DNA of 64,000 nucleotides from the NCBI GenBank assembly GCA_011319805.1, contig SJRY01000312.1, forward strand, positions 1 to 64,000, given 5' to 3'. Each line of letters opens with the position of its first letter. The first letter of the stretch is position 1. Both the position numbers and the translations under genes were made by a program. A model generated the notes under the pieces. The model saw only the letters and a list, made by a program, of their open reading frames with translations, ran no database searches and had not been told where the DNA came from. Below are positions 1 to 11,370 of this stretch, piece by piece. This stretch comes from Macrocybe gigantea (taxonomy: Eukaryota; Basidiomycota; Agaricomycetes; Agaricales; Callistosporiaceae).

Positions 1-5
1 CACTT

Positions 6-1323
6 TTGATTCCAGCGATGTCGGATTACCGCTGCCGGAGGAACTTTTCCCAAAGGATCTCGATTCGGACCACCGCGAGAGAGTATTCCACACTTTCTGA
101 CCTTCAGCGCGAATATCCGCCTTCAGAGGCGGATGGGGTACGCGAAGGAATCCAGATACTTATAGAGGATCTCGAAGATACCGCATATTTCAGATACGGC
201 TTCTCATTTCAAAGTCCTCTCGTCGCCGGCGTCCACTCCCCCCTGGTCTGTAGTTCGAGAGTATTTAGGGATGGGCGATGGAGAGCAAATAAACCTGATC
301 CCTCATCGGACATAAGGACCTCTTTGTGCTGTTTCTTCGGCTATCTTCAAGAAAACCAAAGGATTCCTGCCATTCCAGCACAGTTACATGATCTTCGCCA
401 AGACAACGCTGACGTTCACCATTTGCCAAGCCGAATAGCAATCTCTGTGATGAAAAGTGCAAATGCTCGCACGTACTACATGATTCATCTCAAATCGTCA
501 AGTTCAGATGCCACGTTTGTCTTTCTGAAAAGTGCTGCTGTTGTTCTAGAGGTCATCCGCCATCGGTGGAATACTCTAGAGGAGATCATGCTTGGCTTGC
601 TTGACAGAAGTATTCCTTTCAATGCTTGCACTCGGGGCCCCCGCCCCTGTCTCCAAACGACAACTTTCCCTTGTTCCCTTATCTTGCCCTGGATTAGGCT
701 ATCGACCCAAAGACCATAAACCAGCGGCCTTTGAGTATCGGTGCTATGAAGACGTGCGAGATCAATTATTACGTTCGCCTCGGGGTCGTGCGGCCCTTCT
801 CGCAGGTGGCCTGATTTCACGCATTGCTCGCGAAGTTGTGAGTTTTGATGACGTTTTCGACGGCCCATCGTCAACCGTCTTCAACGAGGGAGTTGTTATA
901 TCTGAAGGTGACGAGAAACCGGGCTATTGGGATGACCAATTGACAGAGGACGAGATCAACATCATATGTGGCGTGTACAAAGTCGACACTGGTATGTGGT
1001 GTCCGAACGCTATGGAAACTGCTGCTCATTGTTTTATTCAAGGTCAACGTCACGGTAGCGGTCGTCAAACGAGCGATTCCTCATGGTGGCCGAAGCCTTC
1101 GATATGGGAAAATTGTGGCCTTTGGGCTAATTTTTGGAGCGCTGATTGTGAGAAGTGGTTTCTATCCCGCCTAGAGGAGTGCAGGCAAGGAAAAGCAAAC
1201 CTCCGAACACCCTCAAACTGGAGACATTCTCTGAGGTTTAGCAAAACAGTGAATCGAGTGGTCCAGAATAACGACGCCTGTGCTACCGAATGGCTAGATA
1301 GCTTACATCTCCCTCAATGTTGA
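6..1323 (+). pseudogene. WWPK-motif basidiomycete family protein, frameshifted
   Basis: Two overlapping reading frames form one protein of a family I recall as expanded in Agaricomycetes; its function is unknown. The upstream frame (from the window edge to about 620) ends in a helical segment with LEVIRHRWNTLEEI. The downstream frame carries GLGYRPKDHKP, SPRGRAALLAGG, YWDDQLTEDE, IICGVYKVDT and SSWWPKPSIW, then CEKWFLSRLEE. The join needs a one-base shift at about 620-645. A 51-base intron (992-1042) with GT..AG ends fits between IICGVYKVDT and the WWPK block; it is a multiple of three, so it also reads through. The true start is not evident and may lie outside the window. The frameshift could be real decay or a sequence error. 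Family assignment is recall. Confidence 0.6.
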
Positions 1324-2647
1324 CAATCGCTGCATGCAGTCTTGGTTTCTTTATCTATTGTCAAGCTTATGTACCCTTCGACAACGCAATACCGTAATCA
1401 TAATTCTGGTCCAGTAGTGCTAGTTACAAGTCAATCACTCTCGAGTACATAGCATTCAATTGTGAGACCGATGTATCATCTGTACGGCTTTCTTCACAGC
1501 AACATCCTTATTGTGCGAGGAGCTGTACTTCAACAACCCTATCAAAACGTTGTCGAGTGGCCACATTTCTACGTAGTTGTCGAGGACAGGATATTTTTTA
1601 ACCATCTAACAATAAAAATCAGATCGTCTCATAACAGTCAAGTAATGATCCAGTTACCTCTTTTCTAACAGTGGAGAGCTTTGAAGTACTTTGACGTGAA
1701 AAAGGACTTGACGGATCAAGGTGAACATGTATTAGCTTCCGAGCTTCATCCTAAAAAATCATATTAACTGCACAAAAAGTTCAAAAAAAAAGACCGACTT
1801 TGATTGACTCCATGAGCGATTGCGCCCAGTTCACTTGGTCCATGAGATTTTTCCTTCCAGCTCCTTTCGGTCTGTTAATCCTGATCCTGTCGATTTCCCG
1901 GGAGGTAGACGTAGTTGGCGCAAGTTCTGGGACAGGGCTAGCCCTAGGAGTCGTCGAAGCCGATGACAGGGGGCTTGGAGCATCCTCATCGTCCAGCGCG
2001 CCGCCAGGCATAGGAGGAGGATCAGCGTCACTGGAAGTAACGCTCTGCATTGGAGATTGCGAACGTGGAGTATCGATGTCAGTGGAAGGCGCTGGAAAAC
2101 AGATACTAGAATCAGGTTCCTAATTTAAGAGTAGGGGAGCCAATATGCGTACTTTCACTGCTTCGTTTATACGGATGGCAGCGAACGCTGTCTTTACCAT
2201 GAGCGTAATGATGCTTCAAAGGCAAATCTTCGTCGGAAAGAAGCATTGAAAACGATCGACCGCTAGGTCAGTTGCATGAAGAAGAACGATCAATGGAGGA
2301 GGAGGAGGTGCCGCTTGGGCAAACGGGGCGATAAGAGTTGACTTGTCCATGCAAACAACAATACTACGCTGACGCTCCTCTTATTCGCTGACAACCTACC
2401 ATATGGGGAAAGGTAAAAATGCAACGCGGCGTCTTCCACTGTTGGCGACAATAAAATGTTGTGCTGGTCGTTAAGAAGAGGAGTGGAGTTATTATGACGT
2501 TAGTCTGGACCGACGTACCGACAAAAGAAAGTAATCATTAAACACGGAACAATTGAGCCCGCGAAAATCTCATCTTTTTGTCAAGGAGACTTCAAAAGGC
2601 CTGTGTTCGTTCCCAGAGACTCATCTCACCTCCGACTTCCGTAACAC
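1324..2647. other. Intergenic, one weak ORF
   Basis: No recognisable gene. The only protein-like item is an 89-codon minus-strand ORF at 1781-2050 rich in Ser, Pro and Asp, with the basic stretch RINRPKGAGRKNLMDQVNWAQ near its end. Part of its complement is also open, so it may be chance. No RNA gene or repeat structure was seen. Confidence 0.4.
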
Positions 2648-4304
2648 ATGGAACCCTTGTATCCCTCAGACGCTAAGCTGCCCATGCAAGACAAGTACGA
2701 TAAAATAGCAAAAGTGAAGTATCCGGGTCGCATGATTTGTCTCGGCCTAAGTGAAGACGCGAAACTGGCATGCGGTGGTAAGAACCAAATGACTCCGGAT
2801 GTCAGTATCACTGATGTATTGATAAGGCAGCGACGGTGTAAAGATTTGGAATATGCGAACGAAGGCAAAGTTACGTTGTCCTACAGGAGCTGGAATAAGA
2901 GGAGCCACGACCACCCTCGTTTGGATCAGGCGAGAGGATGAACTGGACGCTGGCCTGATGTATGGCACTCAGGCGGGCTTTCTTGTTGGGTGGAAAGAAG
3001 CAAGAAATGCGGAAAATGGAGTAAGCTTGAATTATAACTCGGATAGTATCCCATTCTAATGAGCATGAAGGAGGTTGCATTTGAGGAGGCATACTGCGTG
3101 CAGGTCGCCGATCCCTCCGAAATAACTGGTCTAGTGTACGACGCGTCGTCGAGCCATCTTGCCATCTGCAACCGCAACGCCGTCGTGCAGTTGTTTTCAA
3201 TCGACACTATGATAACACTGCGCAACCTCTTCTCTGTCGTGATCAACGACTATGTTCCGAAGTCCATTGCGTTCGGACCAGTTAACGGCGAGAGTCGGGG
3301 CATCCTTGTGTTTGGACTGCATGACGGGCGGATGTAAGTGTCGGTTTGACATATTACGCGCTCTAACCTACACACACTAGCCATACGCTGAGCGCGTCTG
3401 ATGGAAAGCTAGAGCAGACATTGAGAACTGGTTGTATGATGTACGTCCGTCGACGAAAGCGCAAAAGCAGGTCTAATGTGATTGCAGCGGCGACGCGGAT
3501 GTCAACACGAGAAGTGGAGTATTTTGCATTGATGATCCAGCGGAGGGGGCAGCTCTGTATCGCCTCGGTACGGGGGCTAGAGTCCGCACGTATTCTGTGC
3601 CGGTGACGAAGACTATGAGAGCCCGTCAAATTTCGTTCGCCGAAGACTGCAGTCGCATAGTCATTGGAAGTGACCACGGAGTCATTTATGTCTTTGACAG
3701 GAGAAGCGGAGAGGTCGCCGAGGAGTTAAAGATGGATTCAAAAGGTTGGATACAAACGATTATGGTGCGTAGACCCGACCGAATGGACTTCGTTGTCTGA
3801 ATTAACAATCCAGGCGATGGATATCGACGGAATTCCTACGATTATTGCGGCCAGACCCGCGAGGGTTACGAAAAAAGCGAAGTGTATATCTGGAAGAAGA
3901 CAGCGCATCAGCAACCACCCAATGTAGCGACTGGGGAATATCAAAGCATACGCACCAAAGCAAGCGTCATTCAAATTATTATGTTCATAGCGTCGCTTGC
4001 CTTTATCTGGCAGAATGTGATGGTAAGATGTCTTCCTCTGCGAAAGCAAAAGATGCTGAAACACACCAGGTCCTCATACCCATGGCTCAGAAGACGCTCC
4101 AATGGCTTTGGCTTCTCCCAAAGTTACTCCCCTCATCCGCGTAGCCGTGACAAGCACAAGCATAATACCCCACGTTTCCATAATTTCTATATAACCCAAA
4201 TATCTGACGCAGCGCGCAAGCTCATGGCCGAGGTGAAGCGGTGGTTGGGTATGATGTATGGAACTGAGAATTTGGGGCAATGGAGGGTGATTGCGCAGAG
4301 TTGA
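2648..4304 (+). CDS. WD40-repeat family protein with C-terminal membrane segment, one frameshift
   Basis: Six exons join in frame: 2648-2777, 2827-3020, 3071-3333, 3381-3440, 3488-3764 and 3814 onward, with 48-51-base GT..AG introns (48-54 overall). The joined frame reads as a beta-propeller: DGVKIWN, TTLVWIRREDE, EITGLVYD, SIAFGP..VFGLHDG, CIDDPAEGAALYRL, QISFAEDCSRIVIGSDHGVIYVFDRRSGE. Mushroom genomes carry many such WD40 proteins; their role is unknown to me. In exon 6 the frame breaks at about 3856-3862: reading on gives a stop at about 3925, whereas a one-base shift recovers KSEVYIWKK and a hydrophobic segment IIMFIASLAFIWQ before 4022. A possible further donor lies at 4022, so the 3' end is uncertain. 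Either the gene is a young pseudogene that lost its membrane anchor or the base is an error. Confidence 0.7.
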
Positions 4305-4442
4305 TTTGTATACAGTTCCGGACGATGGCCAATAGACGTGCATGCCAATGAGCGGGACTAAAGATGCGAGCGCAACTGCACGACGTAAGGCATCGTACAG
4401 TCATTGTTGTTAGAGGAAGGCTGGCATGGGCGCCTTAACCAC

Positions 4443-4485
4443 ACTGAACGCTATTCACCCAGCAGATTTGTCAATCACGTGATCT
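4443..4485 (+). repeat. Left terminal inverted repeat of MULE-1
   Basis: Begins ACTGAACGC and matches, reverse-complemented, the end at 8525-8562 and both ends of the element at 40872-41908. It contains CACGTG. Confidence 0.85.
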
Positions 4486-4667
4486 TCCGGAAATCTCCGA
4501 ACGCCCTCGTTCCTGGTCAATTTCGGTTATCAGAGTGCTCATCAGTTGGAACTTGGACGAAAAGATGAGCCAGACGGAAGTAAATGAGGGTGATGGATAA
4601 CATAGCAAAATTGTAACATGGAGAGACAAACAACGTGTGTAGAGTAGAACAATTTTCATCACGTCGC

Positions 4668-7600
4668 ATGCCAAACGTCCCAGATCAGAAGAACATGGCC
4701 AAAAATGGATACATCGGACCAGGCGCGGCATTGTCACGTTGTCAAAAGGAGAAACGCCTCGATTCTGCGAATTTCAAGCCATGTGGCTCAGGGGAGTTCT
4801 TGAAGACGTGTCGCGAGTGTTCGAAGCGCCGATCGGATACCTATGCGGCCAAGCGAGGCAACGCTGACAAAGAAAATGTCAATCCGCAAGCCAAAACAGA
4901 GGAGGACCCCGGGAGATGGCAGGAAGGCGGTCATGATGAAGGACCGAGATGAAGATAGCAGTGGATTGTCAAATTTGAGTCTCAACACGTTTCTGAACTC
5001 AATTTCTGACATCATTGATTTGAAGACAATGACTGCATGTGTCGATGTGTCTAGTTTGGACAGCTCAGCTCATCTCCGGGAGAAAGCTGACAAACTTGTA
5101 GATTTGATCTGGAAACGGTTAAATTATCGGTTTGTGTAAGTAACATGGATACATCTGCCCCTCTTCGATAACTGAAACTGTAGGACTTAGTTACCATAGC
5201 AAATATGAGGCCAAACGCGACTCTAGCGTCTGCTTCATGTATCACTGTGCTCAGCAAAATAAATGTCAACAGGCCTCGAAGAAAAGCACTTGTTGAAGGG
5301 GTTAAACACCGAGACAAGGGATCAATGGCCTCCTTTGATTGCAAAGGCTGGATCTTTATCAAATTCAATGCCCTATTTTGTCCAGCAGTGCAAGACGATG
5401 AGTAATACGAAGAGCAGTCGATTCCCTTACGAGGAAGGTAAGGGATCTGAGTCAAGATGCACGGAGGGACTTAATTGGGTAGGCCCAACTCAGGCGCTTA
5501 TTTATACACATGATCAGTACGTACTCCACTCGCCAACGGACACATCCATGCCATCTGGCCTTTCCTTGTCCCTCTCATGCCCGTGCTCCCAACACCCTAA
5601 CACTTGCTGAAAACATTGTTATTGTCACACTCAAGCACCATGAAGACCACATACCATATTGGTGTATTGATGTGCCAGGTGAAATTCAGAATTATGTTCG
5701 GAGTGAGAGTGCCAGTCAAACCCCATCTCAGGTATGATGAAAATAAATATAAGATTTCTTTTTTAATGCCTTATTTCTAGCTGTGGACCGAGATATTAAA
5801 AACTCATCCTACCCCATCTTTCTCTCGAAAGGCCATATACCATATTTGGGCAACCGAAACCAGCAAACAATGGCAGCGGAATGCAGATGAGGTTGAGTCT
5901 GCTTGTAAATTAATACAGGAGGCTTCTACCACTTCAGAAAACCTGGCACCACAATATGTGGTTGAACCCATTCCATTGCATGATGAGCTGGGATTCATTG
6001 CCATTGCCTTTGCACTACCAGAAATTATCCATCAGTGGGGAGGCAAAGTACGTGAAATTGCACTTGACTCTGCTTGTGTGTGCCGAAAACTTGTTTCAAT
6101 GGGCTTTTTACATATTAACAGTTCCTTGTTGACAGGGAACACTAACAAGTCTCGATTTGAAGTTTTTGCCCTCCTCGGAGAAGTTTATGGCTCTGGTTGT
6201 CCACTCAGATATCTTCTGATACAGTCCCCAGCAAGTGATGAACTTGAATCAGGGTCTCCCACAGGTGGAAAACGGAGATACTTGACAGATTTGCTCAAGC
6301 ATTTCCGTGACTTGTGGAAGGCGAGACCCATTATTACACTGACAGATAAAGATTTCTCAGAGATCAATGCATTTCATTCTGTCTTTTCAGATGCCAAACA
6401 TCAGTTATGTTTCTGGCATTGTCTCCGAGCAATCAAAACTCGACTCTCTATCCTATGGTGCAGGCCATGCTACTATGATGTTCTTGAGGCAAGGAAAGAG
6501 TTTGAATGGATTGATGCAAGTTTCATCCCTATAGCCCAGGCAGAGGAACCTATCGTAAGTTTCCTTGTCAAATTTGATTGAATATAACTAATAGAAGACA
6601 AGGATAATTCCGTTTCACAGAAGCAGATTCTGCATTTGACAATCTGCTTCAACGGGCAATTACAAAATGTTGCACCAGAGCCAACCCCTCGTCCCCCATG
6701 TCTGACTATCAGAATCAATGGTCGCATCCAGACTGTGACCCCATTACCCCAACATTCAAAAGATATCCTCGAATTTCCATGTGCAGAGGACATTGAGGTG
6801 GATGGTCTCGAACACAATGACAACTTGGATGATGGCGAGGAGCATAGGAACCTATTGGATGATGTCGATGAGTATATTGCCCGAGATGATCAAACAGACA
6901 TGGACAACGCACCAGACTGGATGGTAGAGGAAGGAGAAACCACCGTCAATGACCCCAAATACACATTCTGTCCAGCTCCTCATCATCACCAACTCCTACA
7001 TATGTTCATGAAGCATTTTTGTCAGCACCTGATCTTCCCGGAGTGCCTTAGTGCTGAGTCGTGGACTTGCGAACAGATCCATGCAAATGCTGTGTGGGAG
7101 ATGTATCAGTTCTGTCAGCAACAGGGGCTTCGAGAAGTCTGGGGGTATATGTGGGCAAACTGGTACTCACCCTAGAGATGGAAACTCTGGGCACGCTCAT
7201 CATTGGAACACTTATCACGACTACGAACGACAATGAGCATTGAAAACTTCTGGAAGATACTCAAGCATGATTACCTGCATCATCACATACACCTGTGACT
7301 CGACCATCTCGTATGGATTCTCATCTATCACATCACACCAGCATATTTTGCACGAATGGGTTTTCTGCAGGATACCTACCGACTAGGGTGCACAAGGGAA
7401 CTACAGACATACCAGAAATATTTGAAAACTGCCTGGTTGAAGTTATTACCGAAGCTATTGCGCGAAAATGGAAAAAAATACATTACTGATGTGGAGGAGT
7501 GGACATGCAATTGTGGGTGCCAGAAATACGATTGCCACCACCTATGCAAGCACCTTGTTCATGTGGTTGGACGTCCATCAGCCGAGTTTTGGAGCCAAGT

Positions 7601-8361
7601 GGTTCGGCGGCGTACCATGCCTATTTATAGGCATCCACAACTTGTACCAAAGACCACCACTGGGAATACATCCTCACCGACCGAGGCTGCATATGTTGAG
7701 CCCGAGGCAGGAAGTAATACGGATGGGGACGATGGGGACTGGCGATCCAAACATGCTGCAGGGTGGCGGCAGGTGGCGGGATCTGTTGGAAAAGGAAACA
7801 GTCAGTAAGCGGCATAGGGACACTGACGAAGACGACTCAGTGCCACGCCCCAAACGGCCCAACGTCGAAACAAATGAACCAGATGTGGAAAGTGTGCCGC
7901 CCGAGTGTATTGACCTCACTATGGATTCATCGGATATGGAGTTGCCGGATACGGCATCGCAGAATGGTGTTACTCTTCGTGGTTCATCGCCAGGTTATGC
8001 TAGTGAAAGCGAGGAAGAAGAGGTGAGTATTGTATTTATTGAAAGACCTCAAACTCACCTTTGATAGCTTGATCGCATTATTAAGGACATGCGAAAATGC
8101 ACGCAAACCACCCGAGAATGGGCGGACATGGTCGACCAACAAATCCCTCATCGAAACAAAATTGCCCTCAGGCAATGGCACAAAGAAACTCGAAATTCCA
8201 CAAAATATTTCGAGAACTTCATGTTAGATATTCGCCACCTTGAGGAGACTGGGTGAGTGTGTGACAACACGTGGGGAGGGAAGGATCGTGTTTCAAGGAG
8301 GCGGATGAGGAATACCATGGGCTATCAAGTGAATGCGGGCCCTCGTCATGCTGGGAACTAG
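4668..8361 (+). pseudogene. MULE transposase, multiply disrupted
   Basis: Would cut and paste the surrounding element. The N-terminal part has a CRECSKRR motif, then FMYHCAQQ resembling a FLYWCH-type zinc finger, then IVIVTLKHHEDHIPYWCIDVP. The DDE core includes REIALDSA (first Asp, near 6058; an intron follows, with acceptor at about 6136), FEVFALLGEVYGSGCPL, TLTDKDFSEI (second Asp, near 6345), the CFWHCLRAI box typical of MULEs, and MSIENFWKILKHDY (Glu, near 7240). A SWIM-like finger CNCGC..CHHLCKH follows near 7510-7560. Lesions: frameshifts near 4910, 5280 and 7290, a solo LTR at 5376-5594, TAG at 7173-7175, and TGA at 8254-8256 where the sister element at 40872-41908 has CGA. Not functional as written. 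Confidence 0.85.
5376..5594 (-). mobile_element. Solo LTR (family alpha) inside MULE-1
   Basis: A 219-base unit flanked by an exact 5-base duplication CCCTA (5371-5375 and 5595-5599). Read on the minus strand it starts TGTTGGGAGC, carries a TATA-like GTATAAATAAGC and ends GACAAAA. The same unit lies at 49760-49975 with a different exact duplication, so boundaries are supported twice. Removing the unit and one CCCTA joins the MULE reading frame KGWIFIKFNAL to TLAENIVIVTLK without a shift. The last bases are not the usual CA of an LTR, so a short non-LTR element is the alternative. Confidence 0.8.
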
Positions 8362-8524
8362 TAAAAGAATGGAGAACTTACTGACTTGGTGCAGACTTGC
8401 AGAGCGTATAAGTCCCTTGATGATATCACCATAACCGAGTTGCTGCCTCGGTCGTCGGTTGGCTCAGGGAGTGCGAGGAAAAATTTCAAAATCGTCGCTG
8501 AACAAGGCACATGCAGAATTCCCG

Positions 8525-8562
8525 AGATCACGTGATTGACAAATCTGCTGGGTGAATACAGT
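8525..8562 (-). repeat. Right terminal inverted repeat of MULE-1
   Basis: Reverse complement reads ACTGTATTCACCCAGCAGAT and onward, matching the left end except for loss of a short AACGC-like block next to the tip. Confidence 0.85.
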
Positions 8563-8974
8563 GTTTACTGCTCAAAACTGACAACTCCCACGGTCAAAAC
8601 TCGAAGACTTTATACCATCTTGTAAACTCTCTCATTCTACATAAAACACATCTGTTTGTACTCATAAATAGTCCAGCTTCAAAGTTATCTCATCCAATCT
8701 TAATAAAAGTCGAGTTCAAAATTTTATAATGTTCCAAAAGTGAATTTGGAGCGGAGTTTGTTGGAGTTGCCTTATTTGGTATATTATATAATATGGCAGC
8801 CCGGCTAGTTTACCATGATGCTGATGCTCATCATCACCAGCGGCCTGCAATGCCTGTGCGATTTGTATTTCTTCACAGCGTGTTCAGCCGCGCAGCCAGT
8901 CAAGCCTTTCCTGCCATTTTTCTCTTCAGATTTTGCTCCGAATTATTGTAGAACAGTAAAAATCCTTGAGATAC
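8563..8974. other. AT-rich intergenic stretch
   Basis: No gene recognised. The sequence is AT-rich, with short open frames lacking any familiar motif. Confidence 0.4.
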
Positions 8975-9280
8975 TCACCTATATACATCTATGTACCTCC
9001 ATGTCTTGCGAAAAAATGCTCGGATCGTCTTAATGGGGCAATCATCGAGAATTTCTAGACCATCAAGATCGGGCTCATAATTTGGGTCCATGACAATTTC
9101 AAGCAGCTCCTCGATGATTCCCGTGTTGAAGTACTTTGTTCCCGAGGTGCATTGCCTCTTCGCCTGACTTTCTTTCTTTTTTGGATGTGCCATTGCGATT
9201 CTGCAGACCACAGCGGACTCTGATAATGAGCTTAAGAACCCGTGGCTTTGCCACTTGTAATTGAAATCCAAATAGTCCAA
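8975..9280 (-). pseudogene. DDE-type transposase C-terminal fragment
   Basis: The minus-strand frame holds MAHPKKKESQAKRQ, then TIRAFFRKTWRYIDVYR immediately followed by a strong GTGAGT donor at about 8979. I recall the motif (T)IRRF..RSWR(F/Y)xDAYR at the C-terminus of basidiomycete DDE-superfamily transposases, just after the catalytic domain. No catalytic region is present here, so this is a truncated relic. Assignment is by motif recall and moderately secure; the upstream boundary is unknown. Confidence 0.45.
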
Positions 9281-9294
9281 ATAGATTTATTTAC

Positions 9295-10214
9295 AAAACT
9301 CCTGTAAGTATTTCTTTAAATACAATATTGGGAGTCTTTCTATCTCTATTAGTATTGTTTAATAGTATCTTTATACGATTCTCTGATGTACATCTTGATA
9401 ATGCAATATATAATTGTCTATGTGAAAAAACTGGAGACCTAAGATCTAATCCAACTCACTTGACAGATTGTCCTTGTGATTTATTAACTGTCATGCAGAA
9501 TGCAAGTCATACAGGGAATTCATACCTTCGAAGAGGTATAGGAAGATTTTCAATTGATGGAGTAAGAGAAATTCAAGGAATGAAAACAATAGTTCTTGCA
9601 AACTTGGTATTTCCACTAATTATTCTGCATCTCAATACTCTTTTTCCTATTTCCAATACAATCAACTGAGTTCCATTGCATAGTCCAATTGAAGAATCAA
9701 AATTTCAAAGTAGTATAATTGGACAACCTGTCTTCAAAGCTAGCCTTGCTAAAGGAAGACCACCTGCTTTGAGTGAGTGGAGATACTCAACAGGATATAG
9801 CTGAAAGTCTTCCTCTCCTGATTCCACACTATCTGCACTAAGAAGTATCTTTTCTTCTCCTGGAAATTTGTGAAGAATGATGGTGTTGTTGTTATCCACA
9901 TCATCATTAGTGCATGATAATATAGTATGATCAAGGTAGTATTGATCTTCATGACCACCAAGTTTGATGTCAGAATAGATGAAATTGATAAGATTATTGA
10001 TAGTGTTTTCAGTGCAGATCATTTGCTCAGGAATTGTGATTTGTAGTTGAGCTGAAGGAATAGTAGGCATAGGATATTGCCTTGGAGCATCAATAGAAGC
10101 AGGTATAACAACTTGAGGAATAGCAGCAGCCAAGTTTGCAGAAAAATTTGATTGAGGCAATGCAGAAGTAATAGGCCTATTTTGCCATGTATGACTTTCT
10201 TCTGGATCCATCAT
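9295..10214 (-). pseudogene. Helitron/Pif1-type helicase C-terminal fragment, older family
   Basis: Minus-strand translation shows DHTILSCTNDDVDNNN, LYPVEYLHSLKAGGLPLARL and GCPIILL, the C-terminal block of Helitron helicases. After a break at about 9700 it continues with [22 protein letters not shown] and [14 protein letters not shown] interrupts it directly after MTVNKSQGQSVK, where the homologous residue would be expected, and other frameshifts are visible. The sequence differs clearly from the Helitrons at 11-24 kb, so it is a separate and older family. The upstream Rep region is absent. Confidence 0.7.
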
Positions 10215-10349
10215 TTGTAATCGATTATTATGATCTGCTGTATGGGTAGCAGTTCACTCTCTTTCAGGAGTAGTAGGTGAAGAATTTGTATTTGTAGCCC
10301 TATTATAATATCAATATATATAAGTTACTTTTTATAATAAAGCAGCAAC

Positions 10350-10575
10350 TTACATGTTTTAGTTCAGTTACAAAGTGTAATAATTTGTGGCAAGTCAATC
10401 AATCAGTCAATTGGTTTCTATTGGCAAAAATTTAATTATCAAGCCAAAGGTTATTTTGTATCAACTCACATGTTTTAGTTCAGTTACAAATTGTAACAAT
10501 TTGTAGACAATCAATCAATCAATTGGTTTCTATTGGCAAAATTTAGTTATTAAGCCAGAAAGTCATCTTGGATTA
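10350..10575 (+). repeat. Two tandem copies of a ~112-base AT-rich unit
   Basis: ACATGTTTTAGTTCAGTTAC begins both units (near 10352 and 10468), which share TTGGTTTCTATTGGCAAA and several TCAATCAATCAA runs. The copies differ at about one base in ten. Confidence 0.75.
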
Positions 10576-10903
10576 TAAAACAACATACAATGTCAATAGC
10601 AATATTTGTTATTCAATCAATGTGTGTGGGGGTACTAAATCAACTTTGAATAGGTTGTGATTGTGATTGTTTTCAAGCTGCCTTTCACCCCACACATAGT
10701 AGGCATTAGGGTTTGTTTGTTCCCACGGAGCCCAAAATTGAAAGAGGCGTGAAAAAAGGTATCCACACATTTGCGTCCCATTGAAACTCAGCCTTATTAC
10801 ATAAGAACACAGCTTTTCTGACAAATTCTGACAAATCCTGACAAATCCTGACTAAGATTACTAATTTTTATATCAGCATTCTGCCTTGTCCCCTTCTTTA
10901 TAG
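10576..10903. other. Intergenic with short CTGACAAAT repeats
   Basis: No gene. Near 10815-10855 CTGACAAAT(C) is repeated three times and passes into CTGACTAAGAT, a motif that recurs at 17562-17605 in the spacer between the two Helitrons. Confidence 0.5.
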
Positions 10904-11303
10904 ACAAGTATATAACACGTGCTGCTGGCACTTTTATGCCCCCGGCCTTTTATTGATGATGAATTAACCCTTCAGTCACTTCTGATGGAGCTTCTTTAGT
11001 CTTGCTTATAGAAGGCAGGATTCGGAGCTCCTTCAGTCTCGCTCACATGGTGAATCAACCCTTCAGTTGCTCCTGATGGAGCTCCTTCAACCTCACTCGG
11101 ACCGGTGGTCCTCGGAGGCACTGCTGACCAATCTTGCCAAAATAGTCATCGGGCCTTGGGGCTCAGACCTGCGGTCCTCACAGGCACTGCTGACCAATGC
11201 TGCCAAAATAGTCATGGGGCTCGGACCTGCGGTCCTCGTAGGAACGGCTTACTCAGCTTACAAATTAATTTTAGTCAGTGAAACCGTCCTCCCATTCTTA
11301 TTG
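10904..11303 (-). mobile_element. Helitron 3'-end fragment with hairpin repeats
   Basis: The left end (10904-10950) carries the same terminus as the two full Helitrons: on the minus strand a GTGCC..GGCAC-type hairpin, then GTGTTATATACTTGT. No Rep or helicase coding follows. Instead there is a ~75-base tandem duplication (GATGAATTAACCCTTCAGTC-like, near 10957 and 11050) and three copies of the GGACCTGCGGTCC hairpin unit. This looks like a non-autonomous or truncated Helitron next to copy A. Confidence 0.5.
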
Positions 11304-11370
11304 ACAAGTATATAACACGTGCCGCTGGCACTTTTATGCCCCCCGGCCTTTTGTAACACACTTTAAATAT

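Larger units (their letters stand above)
4443..8562 (+). mobile_element. MULE DNA transposon (MULE-1) with terminal inverted repeats
   Basis: The ends are inverted repeats of about 40 bases (4443-4485 and 8525-8562) that share TATTCACCCAGCAGATTTGT and a CACGTGATC core. Between them lies a decayed Mutator-like transposase gene. The right terminus lacks about five bases relative to the left, and no clean 9-10-base target duplication is visible. A second element with nearly the same termini (40872-41908) does have one, which confirms these are real transposon ends. A solo LTR (5376-5594) sits inside. Confidence 0.88.

Noticed and set aside
4443..8562. Target-site duplication for MULE-1
   Set aside because: Flanks CTTAACCAC and GTTTACTGC do not match, and the right tip is damaged.
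10350..10575. CRISPR-like array
   Set aside because: Only two long tandem copies, no short repeats with unique spacers, and the organism is a eukaryote.
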